From the NCBI GenBank assembly GCA_046290675.1, contig JBKAHA010000003.1:558001-622000 (forward strand): 64,000 bases of DNA, read 5' to 3'. This document shows, in pieces, positions 53,134 through 62,800 of this stretch; the stretch's first letter is position 1; each line of letters starts with the position of its first letter. The notes beneath the pieces were generated by a model. It worked only from the letters and a program-made list of their open reading frames with translations. It was not told where the DNA came from and made no database searches. The DNA is from Aureliella sp046290675. Lineage in GTDB: Bacteria > Planctomycetota > Planctomycetia > Pirellulales > Pirellulaceae. The position numbers were made by a program, and so were the translations under genes.

Positions 53134-54057
53134 ATGGGTAGGCTCACCGCTCTCAGACTGTTCACGATATGGGCGTTTTTGGTCGCTGCTTGTGGAGTTG
53201 ATTCCCAGTCAGCTGTAGCTCAGGAAGCTGCGGCCAAAGCAGATGCTTCAGCGGATAAGAGCAGCGAAAAGGGAGCAAAGGCTCCTGAATTTGTGCGAAT
53301 TTTGCGTGATGGAAAGAAGCCATTGGCGCTGCAGACGGCGGTCGTGAAATACCAAAAGCCTGGCGTCATAGATGGACCGGAGGTAACGCTCATCGGCGCA
53401 GTCCACATCGGAGAGGCCGAGTATTACAGCGGGCTAAACCAGCTGTTCCGTGGATACGATGGACTACTCTTTGAAATGGTCATGGATCCTGGCATGGAAG
53501 TTCCTGACCCTGAAGAACGTGGTGTGAGTCCCGTGAGTACGATTCAGACGGGAATGAAAGATACGCTTGGACTTACATTTCAGCTCGACGAAATCGACTA
53601 CAAAGCCAAGAACTTCATTCATGCCGATATGACGCCTACTGAATTCATGGAAACCATGAAGAAGCGTGAAGAAGGCCTCGTCAACATGATGTTACGGTCT
53701 ATTGGGGCCGGGTTAGCGATGCAAAGTACAGGTCAGTCGAGTGGTGATATCGACCTGCTGGCTGCGATGGTTTCTGGCGATCGCGAAATGGCGATGCGAC
53801 GCGCATTTGCTGAGCAGATGGAAACCATGGACGGTCAGATGGCTGCACTGACGGGCAAAGATGGCAAGAGCACGCTCATCACGGAGCGCAATGCGAAAGC
53901 CTTTGAAGTCATGGATCGTGAGCTGGAAGCGGGCAAGAAGAAGCTTGGGATTTTCTATGGCGCGGGGCACCTGAAAGATATGCACAAAAGACTTGTCGAA
54001 GAGTACGGAATGGTCCCAGCCGAAACCACTTGGAAGAGCGCTTGGAATTTGAAGTAG
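53134..54057 (+). CDS. TraB/GumN-like lipoprotein
   Basis: A 307-residue protein of the TraB/TIKI superfamily: VTLIGAVHIGEAEYYSGLN (the conserved AVHIG motif), GLLFEMV, the central helical region with methionine-rich repeats, and ITERNAKAFEVMDRELEAG followed by FYGAGHLKDMHKRL. The signal FTIWAFLVAACGV looks like a lipobox. The start is ATG 53134, with TTG 53125 as an alternative. The family includes metal-dependent proteases (TIKI) but substrate is unknown. It heads a run of plus-strand genes; the sulfatase begins 11 bp after its stop. Confidence 0.82.
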   Translation: MGRLTALRLFTIWAFLVAACGVDSQSAVAQEAAAKADASADKSSEKGAKAPEFVRILRDGKKPLALQTAVVKYQKPGVIDGPEVTLIGAVHIGEAEYYSGLNQLFRGYDGLLFEMVMDPGMEVPDPEERGVSPVSTIQTGMKDTLGLTFQLDEIDYKAKNFIHADMTPTEFMETMKKREEGLVNMMLRSIGAGLAMQSTGQSSGDIDLLAAMVSGDREMAMRRAFAEQMETMDGQMAALTGKDGKSTLITERNAKAFEVMDRELEAGKKKLGIFYGAGHLKDMHKRLVEEYGMVPAETTWKSAWNLK

Positions 54058-54068
54058 GCATAGAGCGA

Positions 54069-55538
54069 ATGAATCAGCGAGGTCTCTTCGTCTGCTTGCT
54101 CCTCGTAAGCATTGGGGGTTCTTCTGCACGGATCTCGGGTGCGGAGCTGGCGGGCAAGGAATCAAAACGCAATGTCTTGTTCATTGCGGTTGATGATCTG
54201 ACTTGCACGCTTGGTTGCTACGGAGATCGCCTCGCGAAGACGCCAGCAATTGATGCCTTGGCCAGCCGTGGAGTCGTATTTCGGAACGCCTACTGCCAGC
54301 TACCGCTTTGTAATCCCAGTCGCGCATCGGTAATGACTGGGCGTCGACCTGATGAGATTAAGGTCTATGACTTAGATCGTCATTTTCGTGAGCAAATGCC
54401 GCAGGCCGTGACCTTGCCGCAGCTATTTAAGGAAGCTGGCTGGCGGTCGGCTCGAGTCGGCAAACTCTACCACTACAACGTGCCCGCTGGCATCGGGACC
54501 GACGGACTCGATGATCCGCCTTCCTGGGATCAAGTCGTGAATCCAAAGGGACGTGATACCGCTGAGGAACATCTCATTACCAACGCGGAGCCCCACCGGC
54601 CAGTGAGTGCGGCGCTCAGTTGGCTAGCAGCAGAAGGCAGTGATGAAGAGCAAACAGATGGGATGATTGCCACCGAGGCTATTCGCCTTCTTGAGTCGTT
54701 CGGGGATGAGCCGTTTTTTTTGGGTGTTGGTTTTTTCCGCCCGCATACGCCGTATGTTGCGCCGAAAAAATATTTTGATCTATATCCTCGTGACCTGATG
54801 GCAATGCCTTTTGCACCAGAGGGGGATCGAGCAGATATCCCTGCTGCCGCATTTGCACACAACTGTCCCATTCCTAACTATGGGCTTCCGGTCGACTTGT
54901 GTCTCGATGCCAAGCAGGCTTACTACGCGAGTGTTTCGTTTGTGGACGCTCAAGTAGCTCGACTAGTGGCGGCCCTAGAGCGACTCAATTTGGCAGACAA
55001 CACGGTTGTCGTCTTGTGGTCAGATCATGGATACCACTTGGGAGAACACGCCGGGACTTGGCAAAAACGGTGCTTGTTTGAAGAGTCCGCAAAATCTCCA
55101 TTGATCGTGTTTGATCCAGCCGCCAAGGGAAACGGTAAGGCATGTAAACGCGTCGTGGAATTTGTGGATATCTATCCGACAGTTGCGGAGCTCAGTGGTT
55201 TGGAGCCGGATACTGGATTAACTGGACAGTCGCTCGTCCCGCTGCTCGATTCGCCAGCTCGACCTTGGGATTCTGCGGCGATTACCCAGGTCGTTCGTCC
55301 TGGCAACGGACGCCCTATCATGGGCCGCAGCGTTCGAACAGAGCGTTGGCGCTATACCGAATGGAACGGAGCGATCGACGGCGTTGAATTGTACGATCAT
55401 CAAGCAGATCCTGGAGAATTCAAGAATCTGGCGTTGGACGCGACCATGCGGGTGGTCCGAGAGAAGCTTAGCCGGCATTTCGATGGCAAGGCGTCGGCGA
55501 TGCCGCCTAAATCTTCCATCAATCCGAAGCGACTATGA
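54069..55538 (+). CDS. Sulfatase, iduronate-2-sulfatase-like
   Basis: A 489-residue arylsulfatase family enzyme with signal peptide (MNQRGLFVCLLLVSIGGSSA). The metal-binding NVLFIAVDDLTCTLGCYGD and the active-site motif LPLCNPSRASVMTGR are clear; the Cys in CNPSR is matured to formylglycine. VVLWSDHGYHLGEH gives further ligands. Layout is closest to iduronate-2-sulfatases (PFFLGVGFFRPHTPYVAPKKY). The enzyme probably desulfates marine polysaccharides. It is transcribed with TraB-like upstream and the exported unknown downstream (4-bp ATGA overlap). Confidence 0.93.
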   Translation: MNQRGLFVCLLLVSIGGSSARISGAELAGKESKRNVLFIAVDDLTCTLGCYGDRLAKTPAIDALASRGVVFRNAYCQLPLCNPSRASVMTGRRPDEIKVYDLDRHFREQMPQAVTLPQLFKEAGWRSARVGKLYHYNVPAGIGTDGLDDPPSWDQVVNPKGRDTAEEHLITNAEPHRPVSAALSWLAAEGSDEEQTDGMIATEAIRLLESFGDEPFFLGVGFFRPHTPYVAPKKYFDLYPRDLMAMPFAPEGDRADIPAAAFAHNCPIPNYGLPVDLCLDAKQAYYASVSFVDAQVARLVAALERLNLADNTVVVLWSDHGYHLGEHAGTWQKRCLFEESAKSPLIVFDPAAKGNGKACKRVVEFVDIYPTVAELSGLEPDTGLTGQSLVPLLDSPARPWDSAAITQVVRPGNGRPIMGRSVRTERWRYTEWNGAIDGVELYDHQADPGEFKNLALDATMRVVREKLSRHFDGKASAMPPKSSINPKRL

Positions 55539-56563
55539 ATAGACCTGGACTTGCTTGGTTGGGGGCGGTCCTGGTGCTCCTGACTCAAAACCTTCACGCT
55601 CAGAATGAGCAATTCCCGCAGTCACCGCTAGACGTGGTTCGATTCGGCCCGGCCATCCGTGAAGCCGAAGTAGATTGGCAGCACAATCAGGTGACGAGTT
55701 ACTCCGGCAAGATTGAACGCTTCGACGCGGAGAAGCTCATTATCTTGACAGCGAACGGAAAACGTACGGTTCCAAGCAAACGCATTGAGCAGATTCTTCC
55801 GAGTTGGGGGCCGTCAGCCAGTGAAGCGATGAATGCCTTCGAGGGCAAGCAATATCAACGAGCCTATGATTTGATCTACGCGACGCTCAAGGGCTCAACG
55901 GATGAGGAGCTGCCACCTTGGAAGCAGAAGCTCGTCATCCTAGCGGCTGTGCGAGCTAAGTCGGCGTTGGGGGAAACGCGGATCGCGGGGATGCTGTTTG
56001 GGCGGCTAGTGACCAGCAGTAGTCTTCCTGACGTGCTGTACGCAGATTTGCCCTTGTGTTGGTCGACTCAGAGTCCCTCGCGTTCGCTCATGGCTGCGTG
56101 TAAGGAGTGGGTTGTTTCGGAGCAGGCAGCGCTTCGGCTTCTGGGCGCAAGCTGGATGCTGCTTGGGCCAGATTCGGAGATCGCGAAGCAAACTCTGGAT
56201 CGTTTGGCTGAGGAGAAGAGTGTCGTTGGAACCCTAGCGACGATGCAATTATGGCGAACGGTTTCACCGCCTGAAACGATGCCCAAGATCGTGGCCTGGA
56301 TGGAGGCTCGTGACCGACTGGTACCGGCTTTACAGCTTGGGCCTACCGAATTTATGGCAGACCGCCTAATGCGGATTGGTGAAACCGAGCTTGCAATTGG
56401 CCAAATGCTCCGCATTGCGACTGAGCCACATGGCCGATACGATCGAGCGCGTGCGGCACTAGTGCGGGCAAGGGATATCCTTACAAGTAAAAATCTTACG
56501 AGCGAAGCTGAGAAGCTAGAAGTATGGATCAAAGAACTGGGCCCCGTAGACACTACGCCTTGA
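55535..56563 (+). CDS. Unknown exported protein of the Exb/Tol operon
   Basis: A 342-residue protein I do not recognise. It has a signal peptide (PGLAWLGAVLVLLTQNLHAQ). A beta-rich segment (residues about 35-90, with YSGKIERFDAEKLIILTANG and RTVPSKRIEQI) resembles a small SH3-like or LSm-like fold. The rest is helical, TPR-like. It overlaps the sulfatase stop (ATGA), and the ExbB gene follows. A periplasmic partner of the ExbB/ExbD motor is inferred from context only. Confidence 0.7.
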   Translation: MNRPGLAWLGAVLVLLTQNLHAQNEQFPQSPLDVVRFGPAIREAEVDWQHNQVTSYSGKIERFDAEKLIILTANGKRTVPSKRIEQILPSWGPSASEAMNAFEGKQYQRAYDLIYATLKGSTDEELPPWKQKLVILAAVRAKSALGETRIAGMLFGRLVTSSSLPDVLYADLPLCWSTQSPSRSLMAACKEWVVSEQAALRLLGASWMLLGPDSEIAKQTLDRLAEEKSVVGTLATMQLWRTVSPPETMPKIVAWMEARDRLVPALQLGPTEFMADRLMRIGETELAIGQMLRIATEPHGRYDRARAALVRARDILTSKNLTSEAEKLEVWIKELGPVDTTP

Positions 56564-56655
56564 ATCTTCAGTTCAAGGGTGTCCTGCCAAATCAAGTCCA
56601 AGCCGCAGCAGCCGGAGTGAGGGCTCTTGATAAAGTCTGGCTTGGGCGGCGTCGA

Positions 56656-57453
56656 ATGTGCATCTTGGGTATTTCGTTTCTGTTTTTCATGCTTGGGATG
56701 CCCAACACCCTTTCGGCGCAGGTTACCGAAGCTGAGCCGCCAGCGTCCACCGGTGGCTTTTGGAATGTAATCCTAAGTGGAGGGGTCTTCGGAACGTTCA
56801 TTCTGCTGACGCTTGTCGTCCTTTCGATGCTGGCGGTTTACTTGATCGTTGAACAGATCATGGTTCTTCGGAAGGGCGAGGTGATGCCTAAGGGGCTGGC
56901 CGACGAAGTCCGGCAGCTTCTTTCTCAAGGGCGAGTCCAAGAGGCGGGCGAGTACTGTCAGAAGCGGCCCAGTCCACTTTCGTTCGTTTTAATCAGTGGG
57001 ATGGCGGAGTTGGATTTCGGTTGGCAGGCCATGGAAAAGGCGATGGAAGATGCCGTTGCAGAGCAAGCGGCGAAGCTCTACCGCAAAATCGAATACCTAT
57101 CTGTGATTGGTAACTTAGCTCCGATGTGCGGACTTCTCGGCACCGTGACGGGAATGATTTTTGCGTTTCAACAGGTCGCCGTTTCGCAAGGCACGGCTGG
57201 TGCAGCTGACTTGGCTGAAGGGATTTACTCTGCACTTGTGACTACAGTGGCGGGGTTGCTGGTTGCGATTCCGGCCCTGGGGGCTTTTGCCATATTGCGG
57301 AACCGAATCGATCAACTGATTGCGGAAACAGCTTACGTAGCGCAGCATGTGTTCTCTCCAGTGCGACGCCGCGCGACGCAAGTTGGTAAGCGACCGGCGG
57401 TGCCTCCTTCGAGCGGCTCTGGCCCGCAGAGCCCACCTCGCTCGCGGGGTTAG
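56656..57453 (+). CDS. MotA/TolQ/ExbB-type proton channel protein
   Basis: The proton-channel subunit of an ExbB-ExbD/TolQ-TolR motor: three transmembrane regions, TFILLTLVVLSMLAVYLIVE, LAPMCGLLGTVTGMIFAF and SALVTTVAGLLVAIPALGAF, the last two forming the channel. There is a cleavable signal peptide, MCILGISFLFFMLGMPNTLS, as in many planctomycete homologues. The frame is open to an ATG at 56524 that would overlap the preceding gene by 40 bp; ATG 56656 gives the signal peptide directly. Two ExbD genes follow. Confidence 0.92.
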   Translation: MCILGISFLFFMLGMPNTLSAQVTEAEPPASTGGFWNVILSGGVFGTFILLTLVVLSMLAVYLIVEQIMVLRKGEVMPKGLADEVRQLLSQGRVQEAGEYCQKRPSPLSFVLISGMAELDFGWQAMEKAMEDAVAEQAAKLYRKIEYLSVIGNLAPMCGLLGTVTGMIFAFQQVAVSQGTAGAADLAEGIYSALVTTVAGLLVAIPALGAFAILRNRIDQLIAETAYVAQHVFSPVRRRATQVGKRPAVPPSSGSGPQSPPRSRG

Positions 57454-57540
57454 TCGTTCTTTTGATTTTGCGCGAAGAGTGAGACGCGGTCGTGATCGCG
57501 TTGACGAAAAGCCGCGGCGCGTTAACAAGGTAGGATCGAA

Positions 57541-57963
57541 ATGCGGAGTCCACAGTTGCTTGCGGGTGGGACGGCAACCATCAATATGACGCCGATGATT
57601 GATGTCGTCTTTCTTTTGATCATTTTTTTCTTGGTATCCAGCCACCTCGCGAAGCAAGAGAATTCCGTTGAACTCAACCTGCCGGAAGCACTTTCCGGAA
57701 TGGATGACGAGAAAAATCGGGAGGTGATGACGGTCAACGTGCTGGCCAACGGATCTTGGTTGGTGGCTGGGGCGAAGGTCGAACGAGAAGCGTTGCGAGG
57801 CTTAATGGAACAACGGATTGGTAGCGAGCAAGAGCCAATACGTTTGAGGATTCGCACCGACCAAAAGGCTGCCTATGAACGTCTGGAGCCGATCCTGTCG
57901 GAAGCTTCAAGGTTGGGCATTGGGGATATCGTTTTCTCGGTCTATGAGGATCGCGGAGTATGA
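57541..57963 (+). CDS. ExbD/TolR-type protein 1
   Basis: A 140-residue biopolymer transport protein with one transmembrane helix; TINMTPMIDVVFLLIIFFLV has the essential Asp of the proton path. The periplasmic domain follows (ending VFSVYEDRG). It lies 87 bp after the ExbB gene and overlaps the second ExbD by 4 bp (ATGA). Confidence 0.93.
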   Translation: MRSPQLLAGGTATINMTPMIDVVFLLIIFFLVSSHLAKQENSVELNLPEALSGMDDEKNREVMTVNVLANGSWLVAGAKVEREALRGLMEQRIGSEQEPIRLRIRTDQKAAYERLEPILSEASRLGIGDIVFSVYEDRGV

Positions 57964-58433
57964 AAACGGACTATTCGATTTCCCCTGCCAGCCGAAGTCG
58001 GCGGCCGCGAAAGCCGATCGAAATTGCGATGACGCCAATGATCGATGTGATTTTTTTGCTCCTCGTTTTCTTTCTGGCCACTAGTAGTTTCCAAGTCGTC
58101 GAGTACTTGATGCCTAGTGGGGTTTCCGAACAAGCTGAAACGACCGGCAATTCTCAACAGCCACCCGCCGAGCCTACTGATGATGCGATTGATCAGGTCG
58201 TCGTGAAATTGCAGCGACGCGATGGTCAGACGATCGCTGTGCTCAATGATGTCGTACTGCCTGAGTTACAAGCGCTCGAGACAAGGTTAAAGAATATTGC
58301 AGCCACGAAGGCTGACGTTCCGGTCATCATTGACCCGGAAGGTGAAGTACTGGCAGCCGCGGTGATCAGAGCGTACGATTGGGCGCGGGCTTCTGGCTTG
58401 AGCCGCGTTTATTTGGCGACAAAAGGGACCTAG
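57960..58433 (+). CDS. ExbD/TolR-type protein 2
   Basis: A 157-residue paralogue of the preceding protein, with IEIAMTPMIDVIFLLLVFFL and Asp in the helix, a Gln/Pro/Glu-rich linker and a periplasmic domain ending ASGLSRVYLATKGT. Two different ExbD subunits with one ExbB suggest a heteromeric stator, common in planctomycetes. It overlaps the first ExbD by 4 bp. Confidence 0.92.
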   Translation: MKTDYSISPASRSRRPRKPIEIAMTPMIDVIFLLLVFFLATSSFQVVEYLMPSGVSEQAETTGNSQQPPAEPTDDAIDQVVVKLQRRDGQTIAVLNDVVLPELQALETRLKNIAATKADVPVIIDPEGEVLAAAVIRAYDWARASGLSRVYLATKGT

Positions 58434-58455
58434 CTTTCCTCGCAGATGAACATCT

Positions 58456-59844
58456 TTGCTTTTCTTTTTTGTTCGGCGGAGCACGCGATTGGATTCTTCT
58501 CAACGGATTGTTGAACGCTTTCAGCTCCAGCTTACACCATCTTGGCAAGAGTGGTTCGATCAACCGCCAAAGTCAGGAGCGTTGCCCGGGCTAATGCGTG
58601 AGCTCGTTTCGGCAGACGAGCTGACGAGCGCACGACCTCGCCCGATCTGGCCTGGTTTCATGCTGCCAGACACGCTTCCAGTGCTCGGCAATGAATACGG
58701 TGACTACGTTTGCGTACGCGTTGGTGAGCAAGATCAGCTTGGCGAATTGATCTACTGGTATCACGGCGGGGGCGATTGGATTCCCGTTGGAACGACAATT
58801 GCCGAGGCCATTTTGCACGATGCGGTTGATCGATTTAGGGATATTCGGACTCAGATGATTCGTGGGGCAAGTGAGTCGCGAATTGGGCAAGAGGCAAGTA
58901 GCCTTCTTTCGCTGGATGATCCGGCGATGCGGGATTGGTTCTGTCGGAATCTCCCGCAACCTCATGAGGGTAGCACTAATGATGAGGGGGTTACTTCGAT
59001 CATTCATTTGTTGAGCGAAGAGAACTATGAAGCCGCTCTCCGCGAGATGCTGCAGCGGCAATGGGCAAAGGAAGCAGTGGCGTGCGATCTAATGGAACTC
59101 TGGTTGCAACGGCCACTCAGGACGATCGCTAGTCGGGATTTCGCCAAAGCTTGTGGCGTTGCCTGGTTTCCGGATTTTGTCCGCCTTTTGTTTGATATCG
59201 AATCGGGGAGTAAACAAGCTCGAGAGACTATTTTCCTGGAGTCTTCGAAAAACGGCACGGTGATCGATGAGAAGGCCCAAGACTGGCATTCGGCAAGTGA
59301 GTTAGCAAAGCAGATTTTACGTGAAAGAAAAGATCTGGCTTGGGCAACGGTAGTTCAAGGATGGAATCAAGAACGAAGTGGCGAAACCCAAGAAGCGATT
59401 GCTACCTATCAGCAAGGAATTGAGGCATCCAGCTTTACAGAGCAATCGGTGCGGCTAAACAGTCATGCCGAGTCTGATGAGTATGGGAAGTTCGCCTTGG
59501 CTAGGCTAAAAAGATTGGAGAGCCAATTCGGAATAGGGGAACGAATCGATGGACACGATCAGTACCTGGCCTTGTTGCTCGGGGATCATCGGCGCTCGAT
59601 CTTGCAAGAAGTGAGTGCATTTTGGATGCAGAAAGCTACCGAAGCCGAAGCACAAGGCAAGAACGAAATTGCCTATGACCACTTTTACTCAAGCGGCTGG
59701 GATATGGGGGTTAGCCGGATTTCAGAATACGAAACCATTTTGGCTGGGCTGGCTCGCAATGCCAAGCAAGCGGGCTGGAACGCCAGGGCCGCGGTAGCGG
59801 AACTTCACTTAAGTTGCCTGCAAAAGACTTCAACAACAATCTGA
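58456..59844 (+). CDS. SUKH (SMI1/KNR4)-domain protein, unknown function
   Basis: The N-terminal about 120 residues fit the SUKH fold: SSQRIVERFQLQLTPSWQEW, GALPGLMRELV, and the diagnostic LPVLGNEYGDYVCVRV (74-89) followed by WYHGGGDWIPV. The C-terminal two thirds is helical with TPR-like sections (SGETQEAIATYQQGIEAS). There is no signal peptide. SUKH proteins often act as immunity proteins, but here the gene is the last of the Exb/Tol operon (22 bp after ExbD2) and no toxin is nearby. The start is TTG 58456; TTG 58489 is possible. Confidence 0.72.
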   Translation: MLFFFVRRSTRLDSSQRIVERFQLQLTPSWQEWFDQPPKSGALPGLMRELVSADELTSARPRPIWPGFMLPDTLPVLGNEYGDYVCVRVGEQDQLGELIYWYHGGGDWIPVGTTIAEAILHDAVDRFRDIRTQMIRGASESRIGQEASSLLSLDDPAMRDWFCRNLPQPHEGSTNDEGVTSIIHLLSEENYEAALREMLQRQWAKEAVACDLMELWLQRPLRTIASRDFAKACGVAWFPDFVRLLFDIESGSKQARETIFLESSKNGTVIDEKAQDWHSASELAKQILRERKDLAWATVVQGWNQERSGETQEAIATYQQGIEASSFTEQSVRLNSHAESDEYGKFALARLKRLESQFGIGERIDGHDQYLALLLGDHRRSILQEVSAFWMQKATEAEAQGKNEIAYDHFYSSGWDMGVSRISEYETILAGLARNAKQAGWNARAAVAELHLSCLQKTSTTI

Positions 59845-59863
59845 GCTGTTGAAGAGGTGACGC

Positions 59864-59884
59864 CCATGCATCTTTGATGCATGG
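59864..59884. terminator. Bidirectional terminator-like hairpin
   Basis: CCATGCATC (59864-59872) pairs perfectly with GATGCATGG (59876-59884) around TTT. It lies in the 42-bp gap between the convergent SUKH gene and the FtsX-type permease gene. Confidence 0.65.
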
Positions 59885-59886
59885 CA

Positions 59887-62800
59887 TTATTCGCTGCGAA
59901 GTCCCTCTAGTACGGATTGCTTACCTGCAGAGCGGACGGCAATGAGTGCGGCAATGAACCCGACAGCCAGGACTCCCAGTAGCATGAGAATTGGCCCTAC
60001 AAGGCTCAATTGCGGACCGACCTCGACAATGTACGGCACTAATGCGAATAGGGCGCAAGCACAGCCAATTAGCAAGCCACCGATGAGTAAGATGGCGGTT
60101 TCCATCGTAAGGATGCTTGCCAGTTGTGACTGACCGAAACCGACTGCCCGCATGACCGCGAACTCTCTCCTCCGTTCGCTGACGCTCCGGACCTGAACCG
60201 CAATCAGACCAAAGCTGCCCAGCAAGAGTCCGAGCGCGCCGAGCGACTGGAAGGCACTGATGTAAGTATTTTGAACTCCAAGATAAGCCTTGAGTATCTC
60301 TTCGGAGTATTGAACGTCGAGCCCTTCGCTTGCCCAGCCACTTTCTAGAGTCGCGGCAACGACATCAGGTGGGTCCTTTTCACCGCTGTTGACCAAGAAG
60401 AAGGAGTAGCCGCTCAATTCAGGAAAGATCTGTTCAAAGTTTCGCTGCGAAATGATCAGCTTGCCTTGGAGCACGCTATTCGAAAGTAGTGCAACGGTGC
60501 GGAAATGGAGCGTGCGTTCCTCAATTTCAAGCTTAATGATCGAGTCGACGGCTGCACCCTGCTTGAGGCTCCACATTGCCGTGTTTTGATCGAGGATTAC
60601 CGGTATTGGAGAATTCTCTTTTCCGGTTGCTAATCCCGTCAACGCGGCCCAGGGGTTGTTTTCATTCTTGACCGCTGCCCAGTCGAACTCAATTGAATCT
60701 GGTGCGAAGTCGTGAATCTCTCGCATTCGATTTGGGAGCCCAAGGATCGTCGGCTGTGAAACTTGGAACAAATTGTTGCAACTTGCATCGCCCGCAAAGC
60801 GAGCTCGCAACGGAAGGATTGATGCGCCGGACAACTTTTGGGCCTCGTCGCCTAGCTGTTCCTCTCGGACTTCTCCGCTACCAAGATTGCGGTAAATGGG
60901 CTGCGAGCTCTGCGCAATAAGATTGAAACCACCGTAGCCTCTTTGGGTCGGCGCTATCTGGAACACACTCATGGATGCGATGAGAAATGAGGCGACTGCC
61001 AAGAGTCCCAAGGCGAGCATGCTTCGACTGGGGTTGCGTCCAATGCTGTGCAATGCGACCTGCCAAAGGCTGCTCGTAATCCGTGGATTCGAATTTTCGT
61101 TATGCTGAATTCGCGGCTCAATAAGGTGTCTTACTGCAAAGATGCAAGCGAGTAGCGCTAAGATACCACAGCCGAAAAAGGAACCGGCCCGGGCCATGCC
61201 GGTTTGTGCGGAGGCCAGAAATGCGAGTCCCAAAGCGGCCAAGCCCGTCAGTACAGAGAAAATGAGGTACAGTTTCGCCAGTCGAGATTCTGCGGGCGTG
61301 GGCATGTCGGAGACACCTCGCAAATTTTGTAGAGGCGGAACTTTGCTCGCCTTTCCGAGCCCCCAGAATATGGCTGCAAGGCTGGTCAGGAATCCGACGG
61401 CGGAACCAATGGCGATGCTCAACGGCGTCGCGTGATATTGCAGAAATCGGGTACCAATTGCCCCGACCCACCATGATTCAAGGCCAGCGATGAGCATTCT
61501 CGCGTAAAGCAACCCCATGCCTACACCCAGGACGGTGCCAAACAGCGCGACGAGCGCAAACTCGGAGGTAAGAAGGCTCCGGACGCGACTCGGGGTAAAG
61601 CCTTGGGCCCGAAGAATCCCAAGCTCTGCAACCCGTGTTTGAAGGCCAAGTTTGAACAGTAGATAGACAAGCAGCAATGCTGCTACGATCACAAAGAAAC
61701 TGAGGGACAGAAAAAGCGCATCGAATGGCGTGGTGCCGGACGCAGCTGCTAGCTGCTGCTCCCGAACCGGAGTGAAAACGAGGCCTTTGAGGTTTCGTGT
61801 TTCGAGAAGCGTATTCTCAATTTTCTGACGGAGCTCGGACTCGAAGTTTTCGGGATCGATATCTGGAGTGACCGGAAAGCGGATTGCGGTCGTGTCACCA
61901 AATCGGCTGGCAAACATGAGCCTCCAGGATGTGTAACGGTATGGAATGAAGATCTTCGGGGTAAGCCGGTGATTGCGCCAGTAGGCATCATCTACTGGCT
62001 TGATGTCTTTCTTGTAACTAAGCGTGAACGGAAGATCCCAGTCCGAGATGGTGTCTTGGTCGGTAATGCCATCAACACTCGGCGTGAGATTGGGGTCATT
62101 GAAAGGAGTTGGAGCCGAGTCGTATTTAGCTGACCTGCGTCGCGTATACTCGGCAATCGGTTCGGTAAGGGGAACGATCCCCGCGACCATGACGCGCAGT
62201 TTTCTTTCAACCTCAGCGCCGTCTACCGTTTCCGGCTCAAAGAACTTAATCTGGATCCAGTCCCCAGCCGACGCGTCAATTTGATCTGCGAGCCAAGAGT
62301 TGATGAAGCAATATGGCGCGTAGAGTTCATCTGCAGGTACAACCGACTTGTCCCAGTAGTCGCGAAGGGCGAGCTCAGATTTGTCGTCGATGCCAGCAAC
62401 AATTGAGTAAGGGACAGCGCGACTCAATGATTCTGCTTCGACTTCATTGCGTTCGACAAAACGGGGAGCACCGGTAGAAAGGCTTCCTATTGATACGCTA
62501 CCAATGAAGATACTTCGACTGGATTGCATCCTGTCAACTGCTTGAGTTTTTTCATTCAGATTTTCGTAGTTGGTCGCCCGACGTTGATCGTTCCGATCAC
62601 TCGGCAATTCATTGACTTTCTCTGTCGAATTGACGAGATAGCTCATGATCCGAGTGGCGTTTTCTTTCCCAAACGCCTCTGAAATCGCGTCGCTGGTCGT
62701 ATCGTCGATTAGCAGTTGGTCTGAGGAAAGCTGGAAATAGTCGAAGACAATACTTTCCGAATCGGCGGCTTCTTCTCCTCGCTGTTCGTCGGGGAAAACT

